Shown: positions 43,059-51,817 of the stretch, in pieces | Layout of the letters: each line of letters begins with the position of its first letter | How positions within the stretch are numbered: the stretch's first letter is position 1 | From: CALNYZ01 sp942490945 | GTDB lineage: Bacteria; Pseudomonadota; Gammaproteobacteria; UBA6429; Thiohalophilaceae | Direction: 5' to 3' | NCBI GenBank assembly: GCA_942490945.1 | Contig: CALNYZ010000018.1 | Coordinates: forward strand, 62,001-126,000 | DNA: 64,000 bases | Made by a program: the position numbers and the translations under genes | Notes under the pieces: generated by a model | What the model was told of the DNA's origin: nothing | Databases searched by the model: none | The model's input: the letters and a program-made list of their open reading frames with translations, nothing else

Positions 43059-43859
43059 ATGCAAAATGAGATAAAAAGTAGTAGCTGGTGGAGTAGCGTA
43101 CTATTGTCAAATCCGGTCAAGGAAGAAGACGGGAAAATTTATTTTACGAGAGTTGATAATTCAATCAATCCTGATAAACAGCAAAATGTTAGTAAAAAAA
43201 GATGGTCAAACATGCGGCGGCATCATTATGAGTGGATAAAACAACAGGTTACTTTGATACCACATGGAAAAAGAATGATTGATGTTGGCTGTGGACAGAG
43301 TCAGTTTAAAGATCTATATGAAAATCTTGACGTATGCGGAATAGATTTTTATCCATACCCTGATGCTAATATTATTACAGACCTGAATCAACATATTCCA
43401 CTACAAGATAATAGTGTGGATATTGCAATATTGTCAAACGTATTGGAACATATTTACAAACCTGTTGATATGCTCACTGAAGTATCGCGTGTTCTTAAAG
43501 AAGATGGAATTATGATACTGGTTGTACCCTTTATGATAAAAATACATCAGGCACCTTTTGATTTTCATAGATACACGCAGTATTGCCTGGAAAGAATGTG
43601 TAAAGATGCGGGGTTTGGTAATGTACGTGTTGACAGTGTTGGAAATATATTCGATGTATACGATATTGATAACCAATTACGATCGACATTGATCAGGGAT
43701 AAAACAAAAGGCGTGACACAATTGGTTGTGAAAATATTATTGAAATTTCACAGCAGAATTGAGTTGCTTATGAAAAAAATATTGACTGGGAAGATCATAA
43801 GAGCAGCAGATGACATTGGGTGTCCTCAGAGTTATGGTGTAGTTGCTAAAATACGATAG
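43059..43859 (+). CDS. Class I SAM-dependent methyltransferase (Methyltransf_11 type)
   Basis: 266 residues from ATG 43059; GTG 43050 in the same frame is an alternative start. Motif I MIDVGCGQSQFKDL, acidic GIDFYPYPD, DNSVDIAILSNVLEHI (classic motif IV/V), LKEDGIMILVVPFM, then HRYTQYCLERMCKDAGF, typical of sugar/small-molecule methyltransferases. Follows a related gene and precedes a dioxygenase. Confidence 0.82.
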   Translation: MQNEIKSSSWWSSVLLSNPVKEEDGKIYFTRVDNSINPDKQQNVSKKRWSNMRRHHYEWIKQQVTLIPHGKRMIDVGCGQSQFKDLYENLDVCGIDFYPYPDANIITDLNQHIPLQDNSVDIAILSNVLEHIYKPVDMLTEVSRVLKEDGIMILVVPFMIKIHQAPFDFHRYTQYCLERMCKDAGFGNVRVDSVGNIFDVYDIDNQLRSTLIRDKTKGVTQLVVKILLKFHSRIELLMKKILTGKIIRAADDIGCPQSYGVVAKIR

Positions 43860-43880
43860 TTTTATTAATTTTTAAATGCC

Positions 43881-44774
43881 ATGAAAAATATCTATTATAA
43901 GCTGGTCTATTATATTAATTTAAAATATGAACACACAAAGAAACGTGTTCAATTTTTAAGGAAACCTGTTGTTTATATTACGCATCCACGTACCTTTATA
44001 AATAGAAAAATTACGTCTAAATCAAATCTGTCAGAAATTGAAAATTCGAAGTATAACGAATTAAATGACTATGGATATTGTGAAATTTCAGAGTTGGCAG
44101 AAAAGAATGAATTAAAAAATATTCAGTCACTAATAAATGGAAGAATAAACGGAATAAGTGATGCTTTCACAGAACAAATAAGTAAAAGAAAAGGGTTTTG
44201 GTTGCCTATACTTGCAAATGAGGATATGAATGCAGATAGTGACTTAGTTAAATTTGTACTGAATGATAAGGTTATAGAAATTGTTTCCAAATATCTTGGC
44301 CAAATTCCTTATCTTAGCCGTCTGGAATTGGTTGTTTCAAAGCCTAATAAGGATAGTGCATGGAGCGTATCACAATTGTGGCATCGTGATTACAATGATA
44401 GCAAGATAGTTAAATATTTCACTTATCTTTCCGATGTTGATACTGTGGAGCAGGGGCCATTCACATTCCTGCCGATGAATATTAGCAGGAATATACGCAT
44501 AAGTATGTTCCCGGTTCATAAAACCGATAACTTTATGAGTAAGTATGTTGATTTAAATCATAAAAAACAGGTGCTTGGTAAGTCTGGCACTTCATTTTTG
44601 ATTGATACTCGTAATTGTTTTCACTGTGGAAGCAGGATACTTGATGGAAGTTTCAGGGTGGCATTAATTGCAACTTTTACAACATTTGCAACCTATTATC
44701 CATATAATAACGGAATAGAATCTGATAAGAACACAAATCCAAAATATAGTATGCTGCTTAATTGTTATGTGTAA
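43881..44774 (+). CDS. Phytanoyl-CoA dioxygenase (PhyH)-like Fe(II)/2-oxoglutarate enzyme
   Basis: 297 residues. The facial triad is visible: WHRDYND gives His168 and Asp170, and NCFHCGSR gives His248. Arg259 (SFRVALIA) would bind the 2-oxoglutarate carboxylate. GPFTFLPMN and DTRNCFHCGSR are typical PhyH blocks. Such enzymes hydroxylate or epimerise small molecules, using O2. Among methyltransferase genes of a glycan locus it may hydroxylate a sugar substituent or lipid carrier. Basic N-terminus, no signal peptide. Confidence 0.8.
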   Translation: MKNIYYKLVYYINLKYEHTKKRVQFLRKPVVYITHPRTFINRKITSKSNLSEIENSKYNELNDYGYCEISELAEKNELKNIQSLINGRINGISDAFTEQISKRKGFWLPILANEDMNADSDLVKFVLNDKVIEIVSKYLGQIPYLSRLELVVSKPNKDSAWSVSQLWHRDYNDSKIVKYFTYLSDVDTVEQGPFTFLPMNISRNIRISMFPVHKTDNFMSKYVDLNHKKQVLGKSGTSFLIDTRNCFHCGSRILDGSFRVALIATFTTFATYYPYNNGIESDKNTNPKYSMLLNCYV

Positions 44775-44800
44775 TATTTACTCAAAAAAAGAATCATTTA

Positions 44801-46093
44801 ATGCATCTAGATTTTAATATACTTTATAACAAAAATAGATTTTCCAAACAGGCTATTGCACCTGAAGATACAATAGTTGTGAATGAAGTATGTCCTATAT
44901 GCGAAAAAAAATTGGAGAAATTATCTGCTGTTTTAAACAGAGATCATTGTTCGGTATTAGAGCGTTCTATTTGTTCGAAATGCCACTTTACAACATTTAC
45001 ACGAATGCCTAGTCAATCATGGTTTGAGCGATTTTACAAGGAGGAGTGGGACAAAAGTAGAGCAGTAGAAAACATTAAAAGCAAAGTACAAATGTCATAT
45101 AAACCGTTGTTTGAAATTTTATTGAATGAGATAGATGATTATAATTGCCATATATTGGAAATAGGGTCTGGATATGGTGGTGCATTATATCAACTTAAAA
45201 ATAAAGGATACAATAATGTCTATGGAATCGAGGCATCTGAAAGACGGCAAAAATATTGCAAAGAACAGCTTGGGTTGAATGTTTCACTGACTACAGCAGA
45301 AAAAATGGAGCATGATGAGCTCATTTCGAGTGTAGCACAATATGACATAGTTTTTTCTTGGCATGTTATTGAACATGTGTTTAATCTTAACAGTGCCTTT
45401 TCTGCAATCGCAAGAATGATTAAGGTTGGTGGTATTATTGTTATAGGTATACCGCATTTTGAGCAAGAACATATTTATTATTTGTCACATTTTTTACCGC
45501 ATATTCATAGCTTTACACCAAAATCAATAACCAGACTTCTGAATAAATATGGATTTGAGGTTGAGTATATTGATGAACAGATTCGCGTTGTTGCGCGAAA
45601 AAAATCAGATAAATGTACATATCATGAAGATTCAGCACTAAATGATATCGAATTTACCGAATCGCTTGTGAAAAAAGTAAAAAGAGATTTCGTATTAGAC
45701 AGTGTAATTAGTTCAGGCTTGTTAAAAAACAATAATTTACGATTATTTTATGAATATGATTTAAAAATGGGTGAAGTAAGTCATGCAAATGTACATGTCC
45801 AGAAAAGTATGAGTTTATCTCAACGTGTACAGGATTTTATTAAAGTAAAGTCTGTTGGGCCGGGAATTAATCTGAAACCAATATTTCACCCTAAATTAAG
45901 CATTAAAAACGCACTGGATTGGAAGAACATGCTGGCAACAATGGTAATTAAATCAATGAAATTTTCACAAAATGAATTTTCATGTGAACTCAACTACAGT
46001 TTAAGCAATCTGAATAATGGGACTGGCATGGAAAAAAGCCCGGAAATTGACTTTACATATAATAGTAAATTCGCTTTTTGCTGGATTAAATAG
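44801..46093 (+). CDS. Zinc-motif SAM methyltransferase with C-terminal extension
   Basis: 430 residues from ATG 44801 (TTG 44762 lies inside the previous gene). The N-terminal zinc ribbon is CPIC (~34-37) with SICSKCHF downstream. The methyltransferase core has ILEIGSGYGGALYQL, YGIEASERR, YDIVFSWHVIEHV and GGIIVIGIPHFEQEHIYYLSHF. The last ~150 residues (from the VARKK segment) are an unassigned extension. Zinc-ribbon plus Methyltransf_23 cores are known in sugar C-methyltransferases such as those acting on keto-sugars. Probably modifies a sugar of the neighbouring modules. Confidence 0.8.
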   Translation: MHLDFNILYNKNRFSKQAIAPEDTIVVNEVCPICEKKLEKLSAVLNRDHCSVLERSICSKCHFTTFTRMPSQSWFERFYKEEWDKSRAVENIKSKVQMSYKPLFEILLNEIDDYNCHILEIGSGYGGALYQLKNKGYNNVYGIEASERRQKYCKEQLGLNVSLTTAEKMEHDELISSVAQYDIVFSWHVIEHVFNLNSAFSAIARMIKVGGIIVIGIPHFEQEHIYYLSHFLPHIHSFTPKSITRLLNKYGFEVEYIDEQIRVVARKKSDKCTYHEDSALNDIEFTESLVKKVKRDFVLDSVISSGLLKNNNLRLFYEYDLKMGEVSHANVHVQKSMSLSQRVQDFIKVKSVGPGINLKPIFHPKLSIKNALDWKNMLATMVIKSMKFSQNEFSCELNYSLSNLNNGTGMEKSPEIDFTYNSKFAFCWIK

Positions 46094-46101
46094 ATTTTTC
46101 A

Positions 46102-46815
46102 ATGACAATCCTATGTGTAATTGGTGCAAGAGGCGGGAGTCAGGGATTACCGGGCAAGAATATCAGACTACTTCTGGGCAAGCCATTGATTGTATGGTCT
46201 ATTGAACAGGCGTTGGCAACACCGGAAATTTCGCGAGTTGTCGTGTCAACGGATTCTGATCAAATAGCTGAAGTAGCAAAGAAAGCTGGAGCCGAAGTAC
46301 CTTTTATAAGACCTGATAGTTTGTCTGGCCCGCAAGTCGGAAAATTTCAGGTTTGGCAGCATGCATATAGAACTTGCGAGGAAATTTACAAGGAATCCTA
46401 TGAGTGTATGGTGGATCTTGACTGTACCAGCCCTCTGCGCGATTCGGCGGATATATCCGGAGCGATTAATAAGTTCAGGAGCGGTAAAGACAGAAATATT
46501 GATGCAGTCTTCAGTGTATGTAAAGCCAGAAAAAATCCTTATTTTAATATGGTAGAGAAAGACCAAAGTGGTGCTATGAAAATGAGTAAGTCACTGAATG
46601 ATACCGTGTTATGCAGACAGAATGCACCTGATGTTTATGAGCATGTAGCCAGTATATATGTTCTAAGTGGAGACTATTTGTTAAAAGCCAGCCATCTTTT
46701 AGATGGGTATACCGAAGGATATGATATAGGAGAAGAAAAAAGTCTTGATGTAGACTCTGAGCTTGATTTTACGTTGGTTGAGTGTCTAATGAAAAAAAAA
46801 TATGGAGTTATGTAA
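46102..46815 (+). CDS. legF: CMP-legionaminic/nonulosonate synthetase (LegF/PtmB type)
   Basis: 237 residues. CVIGARGGSQGLPGKNIR (CTP loop), VSTDSDQIA, FIRPDSLSG, DLDCTSPLRDSADI, VFSVCKARKNPYFN and SLDVDSELDF. It makes CMP-Leg or a related CMP-sugar. The gene is directly followed by a PtmA-type SDR, the ptmB/ptmA pair known from Campylobacter flagellin modification, and then by a LegI-type synthase. Starts 8 bases after the methyltransferase. Confidence 0.9.
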   Translation: MTILCVIGARGGSQGLPGKNIRLLLGKPLIVWSIEQALATPEISRVVVSTDSDQIAEVAKKAGAEVPFIRPDSLSGPQVGKFQVWQHAYRTCEEIYKESYECMVDLDCTSPLRDSADISGAINKFRSGKDRNIDAVFSVCKARKNPYFNMVEKDQSGAMKMSKSLNDTVLCRQNAPDVYEHVASIYVLSGDYLLKASHLLDGYTEGYDIGEEKSLDVDSELDFTLVECLMKKKYGVM

Positions 46816-47604
46816 TTGGCCAAACCAAATTTTAATTTGAAGGATAAAAAAATTATTCTTGTTGGTGCAACCGGAATACTTGGTAGAGGATACGCCAGAG
46901 CATTTAGTGAAATGGGTGCTGTAACTGTTTTGATAGACCGGCCAGGCTCAGATGTCCTTAAACTTGCAGATGAATTACTTACACATGGCATGGAAATGGA
47001 TATAAGTGATGAAGCTATGGTAAAGGATGTAATTGCAGAAGCTATCGATATATTAGGCGGGCTTGATGGGGTAATAAATAATGCAGCTGCAACGGGAGAG
47101 GGCTTGCTAGAGTCTGGAGACGCATTTGCACCATTTGAATCTTATCCGTTAAATCTTTGGCAAAAAGTAATTGATATTAATTTGACTGGAACATTTCTTG
47201 TTGCGAGAGAAACAGGAGAAGCATTAAAAAATAATGGTGGTGGCAGTCTTATAAATGTATCAAGTATATACGGAATTGTTGGCCCGGATCACCGTTTATA
47301 TGAAAATCAGCCCTTTAAATCATTCGCCAGTTATTCTGCAAGTAAAGCGGGCGTTATTGGATTTACACGATGGTTGGCAACCTGGTGGGCAAAAGACAAT
47401 GTAAGAGTAAACTGTATTACTCCTGGAGGAGTATACAACAACCACAATGCAGAGTTTCTTGCAGATTACGCAAACAAGACGCCGATGGGAAGAATGGCAA
47501 ACAGGGAAGAGCTGGTTGGTATGACTGTATTTCTCTTAAGTGACGCTTCAAGTTATTGCACAGGACAAAATTATATTGTTGATGGCGGTTTTACTGCATG
47601 GTAA
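46816..47604 (+). CDS. ptmA: PtmA-type short-chain dehydrogenase/reductase
   Basis: 262 residues with TTG start immediately after the preceding stop. No ATG exists before the cofactor motif, so the TTG is needed. GATGILGRGYA, NNAATGEG, NVSSIYGIVGPDHRLYEN (PtmA insertion), YSASKAGVIGFTRWLATWW, NCITPGGVYNNH, SSYCTGQNYIVDGGF. Adjacent to LegF and LegI as in ptm loci. Acts in nonulosonate synthesis or modification; the exact step is unproven even for Campylobacter PtmA. Confidence 0.9.
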   Translation: MAKPNFNLKDKKIILVGATGILGRGYARAFSEMGAVTVLIDRPGSDVLKLADELLTHGMEMDISDEAMVKDVIAEAIDILGGLDGVINNAAATGEGLLESGDAFAPFESYPLNLWQKVIDINLTGTFLVARETGEALKNNGGGSLINVSSIYGIVGPDHRLYENQPFKSFASYSASKAGVIGFTRWLATWWAKDNVRVNCITPGGVYNNHNAEFLADYANKTPMGRMANREELVGMTVFLLSDASSYCTGQNYIVDGGFTAW

Positions 47605-47636
47605 ATACATTACTGATATGCATTGGAGGCTAAATG

Positions 47637-48698
47637 ATGGAAATTGAGATTGGTGGACGTCTTATAGGTGAAAATCAACCTCCATTTGTAATAGCGGAGG
47701 TTGGGATTAACCATGAAGGTAATTATAAAAAAGCAATTCAGTTGGTAGATGCAGCCGTAGATGCAGGCGCAGAAGTGGTAAAATTTCAATGCCATATTAC
47801 CGAAAAAGAAATGGTTCCCACAGACATGACGCCCGGAGAAATATCCAGCGAAAAACTATGGGACATAATTAAACGATGTGAATTGACTTACGACGAAGAA
47901 ATTCTGGTTCAACAATATTGTAAAGACAAAAACATTATGTATTTGTCTACACCTTTTAGTCGAGAAGCTGCTGACAGACTTTACGACATGGGAGTGCCTG
48001 GCTTTAAAATAGGCTCTGGTGAATGTAACAATATACCCTTGTTAGAACATATCGCGGAGATGGGGAAACCAATAATTCTTTCAACAGGCATGAACGATCT
48101 GGAATCAATAAAACGCTCTGTTAAAGCGATAAGAAAATATAAAGCACCACTTGCATTAATGCACTGTACGAGTATGTATCCAACACCATATGAAAATGTG
48201 AGACTGGGTGCAATTACACAATTGAAAAATGAATTTCCTGAAATACCGATCGGATTGTCTGATCACTCAATGAATATTTGGACATGTCTTGGTGGCGTTG
48301 CGCTCGGTGCGTCTATACTTGAAAAGCATTTTACTATCAGCCGGAACTGGCCTGGACCGGATACGAGTATCTCAATAGAACCGGATGAACTTCATAATCT
48401 AATAGAAGGAAGTGCAGCAATATGGAAGGCTAGAGGTGGATCGAAGACGATTTTACCGGAAGAGCAGCCAGTAATCGACTTTGCCTATGCAACTGTAGTG
48501 ACAATATCACCAGTTAAAAAGGGAGAGATATTCAGCAAGAAAAACATCTGGGTTAAGAGGCCTGGTACAGGCCCAATACAAGCAGAACGTTTTGAAGAAA
48601 TTCTTGGTAAAGTTGCAAATCGCGATATTGAGATAGATGTACACGTAGAACCCGGTGATATATCCGGCTACAAAAAAACGACGGGACGGAATGAATAA
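47637..48698 (+). CDS. legI: LegI-type NeuB nonulosonate synthase with SAF domain
   Basis: 353 residues. GGAGG at 47625-47629 lies 7 nt before ATG 47637, favouring it over ATG 47634. Motifs: AEVGINHEGN, VKFQCH, LSTPFSREAAD, FKIGSGECNN, LSTGMND, HCTSMYPTPYENVRLGAI, GLSDHS, EKHFTISRNWPGPDTSISIEP. The SAF domain is ATVVTISPVKKGEIFSKKNIWVKRPGTG. The HCTSMYPTP-x-ENVRLG variant resembles legionaminic acid synthases. It would join PEP to 2,4-diacetamido-2,4,6-trideoxymannose. Overlaps the next gene by 8 bases. Confidence 0.9.
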   Translation: MEIEIGGRLIGENQPPFVIAEVGINHEGNYKKAIQLVDAAVDAGAEVVKFQCHITEKEMVPTDMTPGEISSEKLWDIIKRCELTYDEEILVQQYCKDKNIMYLSTPFSREAADRLYDMGVPGFKIGSGECNNIPLLEHIAEMGKPIILSTGMNDLESIKRSVKAIRKYKAPLALMHCTSMYPTPYENVRLGAITQLKNEFPEIPIGLSDHSMNIWTCLGGVALGASILEKHFTISRNWPGPDTSISIEPDELHNLIEGSAAIWKARGGSKTILPEEQPVIDFAYATVVTISPVKKGEIFSKKNIWVKRPGTGPIQAERFEEILGKVANRDIEIDVHVEPGDISGYKKTTGRNE

Positions 48699-49542
48699 AG
48701 ATACACCAGTTGTAATTACTGGAGCCTCAGGATTTATTGGCCAATATCTCATTAAAGAATTTAAGCGCAAGGGATGTGTGGTATATGCAGTATCACGATC
48801 TGGTGGAAATTCCATCGAAGGTGTACATAATATAATTGTTAAGGATTATATAGATACTCCCTGTCCTGAAGATTCAATACTTATACATCTTGCCGATGTA
48901 CGTAGCGTAACTGAGGCATATTTATTAGGTGAAAAGAGAATTTCCGATGCAGAAAATTCTGTAAATACTATATTTCAAAAACCATTTGAAAGAAAAATAT
49001 TTATTTCATCTTCGGCTGTATATGATAACAACTCAACTGAACCGAAGACGGTGTCATCACCCGTTCGAGACTCGAATCTTTACATTAAAGGAAAATTAGC
49101 TTGTGAAAAGTGTGTTATTGACAATGGCGGGACAGTATTGCGGTTAGCCAACGTTATAGGTCCAGGCATGGCAAATTTTAATGTCCTGTCTGATATTCTG
49201 TCACAGATACCAGGTAAAGGGCCAATTAAAGTAATGAATACTAGCGCTGTAAGAGATTTTATAGATATCAGAGATGTTGTGAGTGCAATTGTAAGTATTG
49301 CGTATCGTGTTGGGCTTGGTATCTATAATATTGGTTCAGGTCGAGGGATATCAGTAGGTGACCTTGCCAGTAAGGTAATGGAAATATCAGGTGAGAAAGC
49401 ACGTGAGATTATATCAACTGAAGCTGCACAAGATAATTCGTGCATTATACTTGATATTACAGAGACCAAAAAGTTGTTTGGCTGGCAACCAGAATTTACA
49501 ATTGATTTAAGCATAAAAAATATTATTAGTAGTACTAGATGA
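48691..49542 (+). CDS. NAD-dependent sugar epimerase/dehydratase (extended SDR)
   Basis: 283 residues from ATG 48691 (GTG 48655 rejected, inside legI). ITGASGFIGQYLI cofactor motif, HLADVRS, SSSAVYDNN with catalytic Ser, YIKGK as the YxxxK motif, RLANVIGPGM, NIGSGRGISVGDL. It modifies a nucleotide-linked or free sugar at C3-C6. It lies between LegI and LegG and overlaps both, so it is an extra step not in the standard legionaminic set and may create a variant stereoisomer or 4-keto sugar. Confidence 0.85.
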   Translation: MNKDTPVVITGASGFIGQYLIKEFKRKGCVVYAVSRSGGNSIEGVHNIIVKDYIDTPCPEDSILIHLADVRSVTEAYLLGEKRISDAENSVNTIFQKPFERKIFISSSAVYDNNSTEPKTVSSPVRDSNLYIKGKLACEKCVIDNGGTVLRLANVIGPGMANFNVLSDILSQIPGKGPIKVMNTSAVRDFIDIRDVVSAIVSIAYRVGLGIYNIGSGRGISVGDLASKVMEISGEKAREIISTEAAQDNSCIILDITETKKLFGWQPEFTIDLSIKNIISSTR

Positions 49543-50753
49543 ACAAAAGAGTAATAGCCGTTTTTACAGGTAACAGAGCTGAGTATGGGCTGCAATACCC
49601 TATACTTAAGGCAATAAAAGAACATCCAAAATTGGAATATCGTTTAATTGTTTCAGGCGCCCACCTGGATAATAATTTTGGTAGAACGCTGGAAGAGATT
49701 AGAAACGATGGTTTTACTGTGCACGAAGAAGTCAAAATAGATATGCAGTCAGATACATTATTTGCAACTGCAAACGCTATCGGAAGTGGAATAATCTCGA
49801 TGAGCCAGGCGTTAAGTAAAATCAAGCCTGATATGTTGGTAGTGTATGCGGACCGCTTTGAGGGTTTTGCTGCGGTGATCGCAGGAACCCAAATGAACAT
49901 ACCAACGGCACATATAGAAGGAGGAGATATAACTGAGGGTGGTGCGCTTGATGATTCAGTGAGGCACGCTATGAGTAAACTATCACATATTCATTTTACA
50001 ACAAATCAACAAGCCTCAAACAGAGTAATAGCAATGGGTGAAGAGGCATGGCGAGTTCATACGGTAGGATTTCCTGCGATTGACCTTATTAAAGAAGGCA
50101 ACTACGCTACGCGTGAAGAGCTTAAAAACAAGTATAAAATTGAAATGGATAAGCCGATTATACTATTTACCCAGCATTCAGTTACTACCGAATTTGACAG
50201 GGCAGCATTGCAAATCAAACCTTCTTTGGATGCTATGACACAACTTGCGGCAGAGGGTATGCAGGTTATATTGACATATCCCAATAATGATGCAGGTGGA
50301 CGTGCAATCATTGATGAGTTGAATAAATTGAATGTTGAAAAAAATATGCAAATTCATCAGTCGCTGGGACGATATAATTATCATGGGATACTGGCTTTGG
50401 CCAGCACAGGTGATGTGAAGGTAGTATGTGTTGGTAATTCCTCTTCTGGGATTAAGGAAACACCGGCATTCAATTGTCCAGCTGTGAATATAGGATCACG
50501 TCAGAAAGGACGTTTACGAGCAGATAATGTAATAGATTCAGAATACGATACCATCGCTATTAAGGAAGCAATCAAAAAATGTATATATGATCAGGAATTC
50601 CGCCAAAAATGCCGCGAATCAGAAAATCCATATGGTATAGGTGATGCGGGTATCAAGATTGCAGATGAATTGGCGTCACTTGAGCTAAATAATGATCTAA
50701 TACGAAAAAGAATGACACTTACTGGTGAATGTAAGGATGGATGGTGTAGATAA
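49539..50753 (+). CDS. legG: NeuC/LegG-type hydrolysing NDP-sugar 2-epimerase
   Basis: 404 residues, ATGA overlap with the preceding gene. FTGNRAEYGLQYP, DRFEGFAAVIAG, IEGGDITEGGALDDSVRHAMSKLSH, GNSSSGIKETPAF, GSRQKGRL. It differs from the copy at 20127 in the active-site neighbourhood (EGGDITEGG versus HGGESTEG), which may reflect a different nucleotide (GDP versus UDP) or sugar. It is flanked by PtmE and LegB, so a GDP-linked substrate is expected. Releases 2,4-diacetamido-6-deoxymannose. Confidence 0.9.
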   Translation: MNKRVIAVFTGNRAEYGLQYPILKAIKEHPKLEYRLIVSGAHLDNNFGRTLEEIRNDGFTVHEEVKIDMQSDTLFATANAIGSGIISMSQALSKIKPDMLVVYADRFEGFAAVIAGTQMNIPTAHIEGGDITEGGALDDSVRHAMSKLSHIHFTTNQQASNRVIAMGEEAWRVHTVGFPAIDLIKEGNYATREELKNKYKIEMDKPIILFTQHSVTTEFDRAALQIKPSLDAMTQLAAEGMQVILTYPNNDAGGRAIIDELNKLNVEKNMQIHQSLGRYNYHGILALASTGDVKVVCVGNSSSGIKETPAFNCPAVNIGSRQKGRLRADNVIDSEYDTIAIKEAIKKCIYDQEFRQKCRESENPYGIGDAGIKIADELASLELNNDLIRKRMTLTGECKDGWCR

Positions 50754-51817
50754 TGATTGATCTACTGAATGTTAGTTCCAGTTTAAAGGATGCTGTTCAG
50801 GCAATCGAAGAATCTAAAAAACGTATAGCTGTAGTAGTGGATAAATACGGGATGTTAGTAGGCACAGTCACAGATGGTGACATTAGACGTGCTTTATTAA
50901 ATGGTGCAACATTAGATTCGAATGTTGTAAATGCCATGAATGCAAGTCCAAAAAGCTGTGATGTTGGAACGTCAGATGGTTATATATTAGGTTTGCTTAT
51001 ACAAAATAATCTTGAGGCAATCCCTTTAGTAGATAAAAATGGAAAATATCAAAGAGTTGTACATGTTAGTGAATTATCGACAGATGATAAACACATTGGT
51101 GGTGCTGAAGGTTATGGAGCAGCAGTAATAATGGCAGGAGGTGAAGGTACGCGGTTAAGGCCATTTACAGAAGATACCCCGAAACCGATGCTTGATGTAG
51201 GTGGTATGCCATTATTGGAAAGGCTGGTAAAGTCACTGGTTAAAGCTGGTATTAAAAAAATATTTATATCTACCAATTATCTCGGTCATACAATAGAAGA
51301 ATATTTTAAGGATGGCTCTTGCTTTGATGCGAGTATAAATTATCTCAAAGAGGATAAGAAGCTTGGAACAGCAGGAGCGTTATCACTTTTACCTGATTTA
51401 GACAAGAAACCAATATTAGTGATGAATGGAGATATCTTGACAGGTTCTGATTATCGAAATCTTCTAATATTTCATAATGAACACAATGTTGATATGACAG
51501 TGTGTGCTGTTGAATATCATATAGAAATTCCTTACGGAGTATTGAAGACGAATGGTATTAAGGCAACTTCGTTGGAAGAAAAACCATCACAAAGATTTCT
51601 TTGTAATGCTGGAATTTATGTGTTGTCGTGTAATGTACTTGAGCAGATTCCAGTCAACAGTTTTTATAATATGACACAACTGATAGAGCTTTATACGAAC
51701 AATCAAAAGGGAGTGGCAGTATTTCCGCTTCATGAGTATTGGACAGATATCGGAACGCCTGACGATCTTGAGCGGGCACGAAAAGATGTAATTAACATGG
51801 ATATAATCAATGCTTGA
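50753..51817 (+). CDS. ptmE: PtmE-like sugar-1-phosphate guanylyltransferase with CBS pair
   Basis: 354 residues; start overlaps the previous stop by one base (TAATG). Residues 1-118 hold two CBS motifs (LVGTVTDGDIRRALL and YQRVVHVSEL). Residues ~122-350 are a nucleotidyltransferase: IMAGGEGTRLRPFTEDTPKPML (GTP/metal loop), NGDILTGSDY, EEKPSQRFLCNAGIYVL, YWTDIGTPDDL. This CBS-NTP transferase order is that of Campylobacter PtmE, which makes GDP-GlcN for legionaminic acid. Together with LegB downstream it opens the GDP-sugar route. Confidence 0.9.
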   Translation: MIDLLNVSSSLKDAVQAIEESKKRIAVVVDKYGMLVGTVTDGDIRRALLNGATLDSNVVNAMNASPKSCDVGTSDGYILGLLIQNNLEAIPLVDKNGKYQRVVHVSELSTDDKHIGGAEGYGAAVIMAGGEGTRLRPFTEDTPKPMLDVGGMPLLERLVKSLVKAGIKKIFISTNYLGHTIEEYFKDGSCFDASINYLKEDKKLGTAGALSLLPDLDKKPILVMNGDILTGSDYRNLLIFHNEHNVDMTVCAVEYHIEIPYGVLKTNGIKATSLEEKPSQRFLCNAGIYVLSCNVLEQIPVNSFYNMTQLIELYTNNQKGVAVFPLHEYWTDIGTPDDLERARKDVINMDIINA

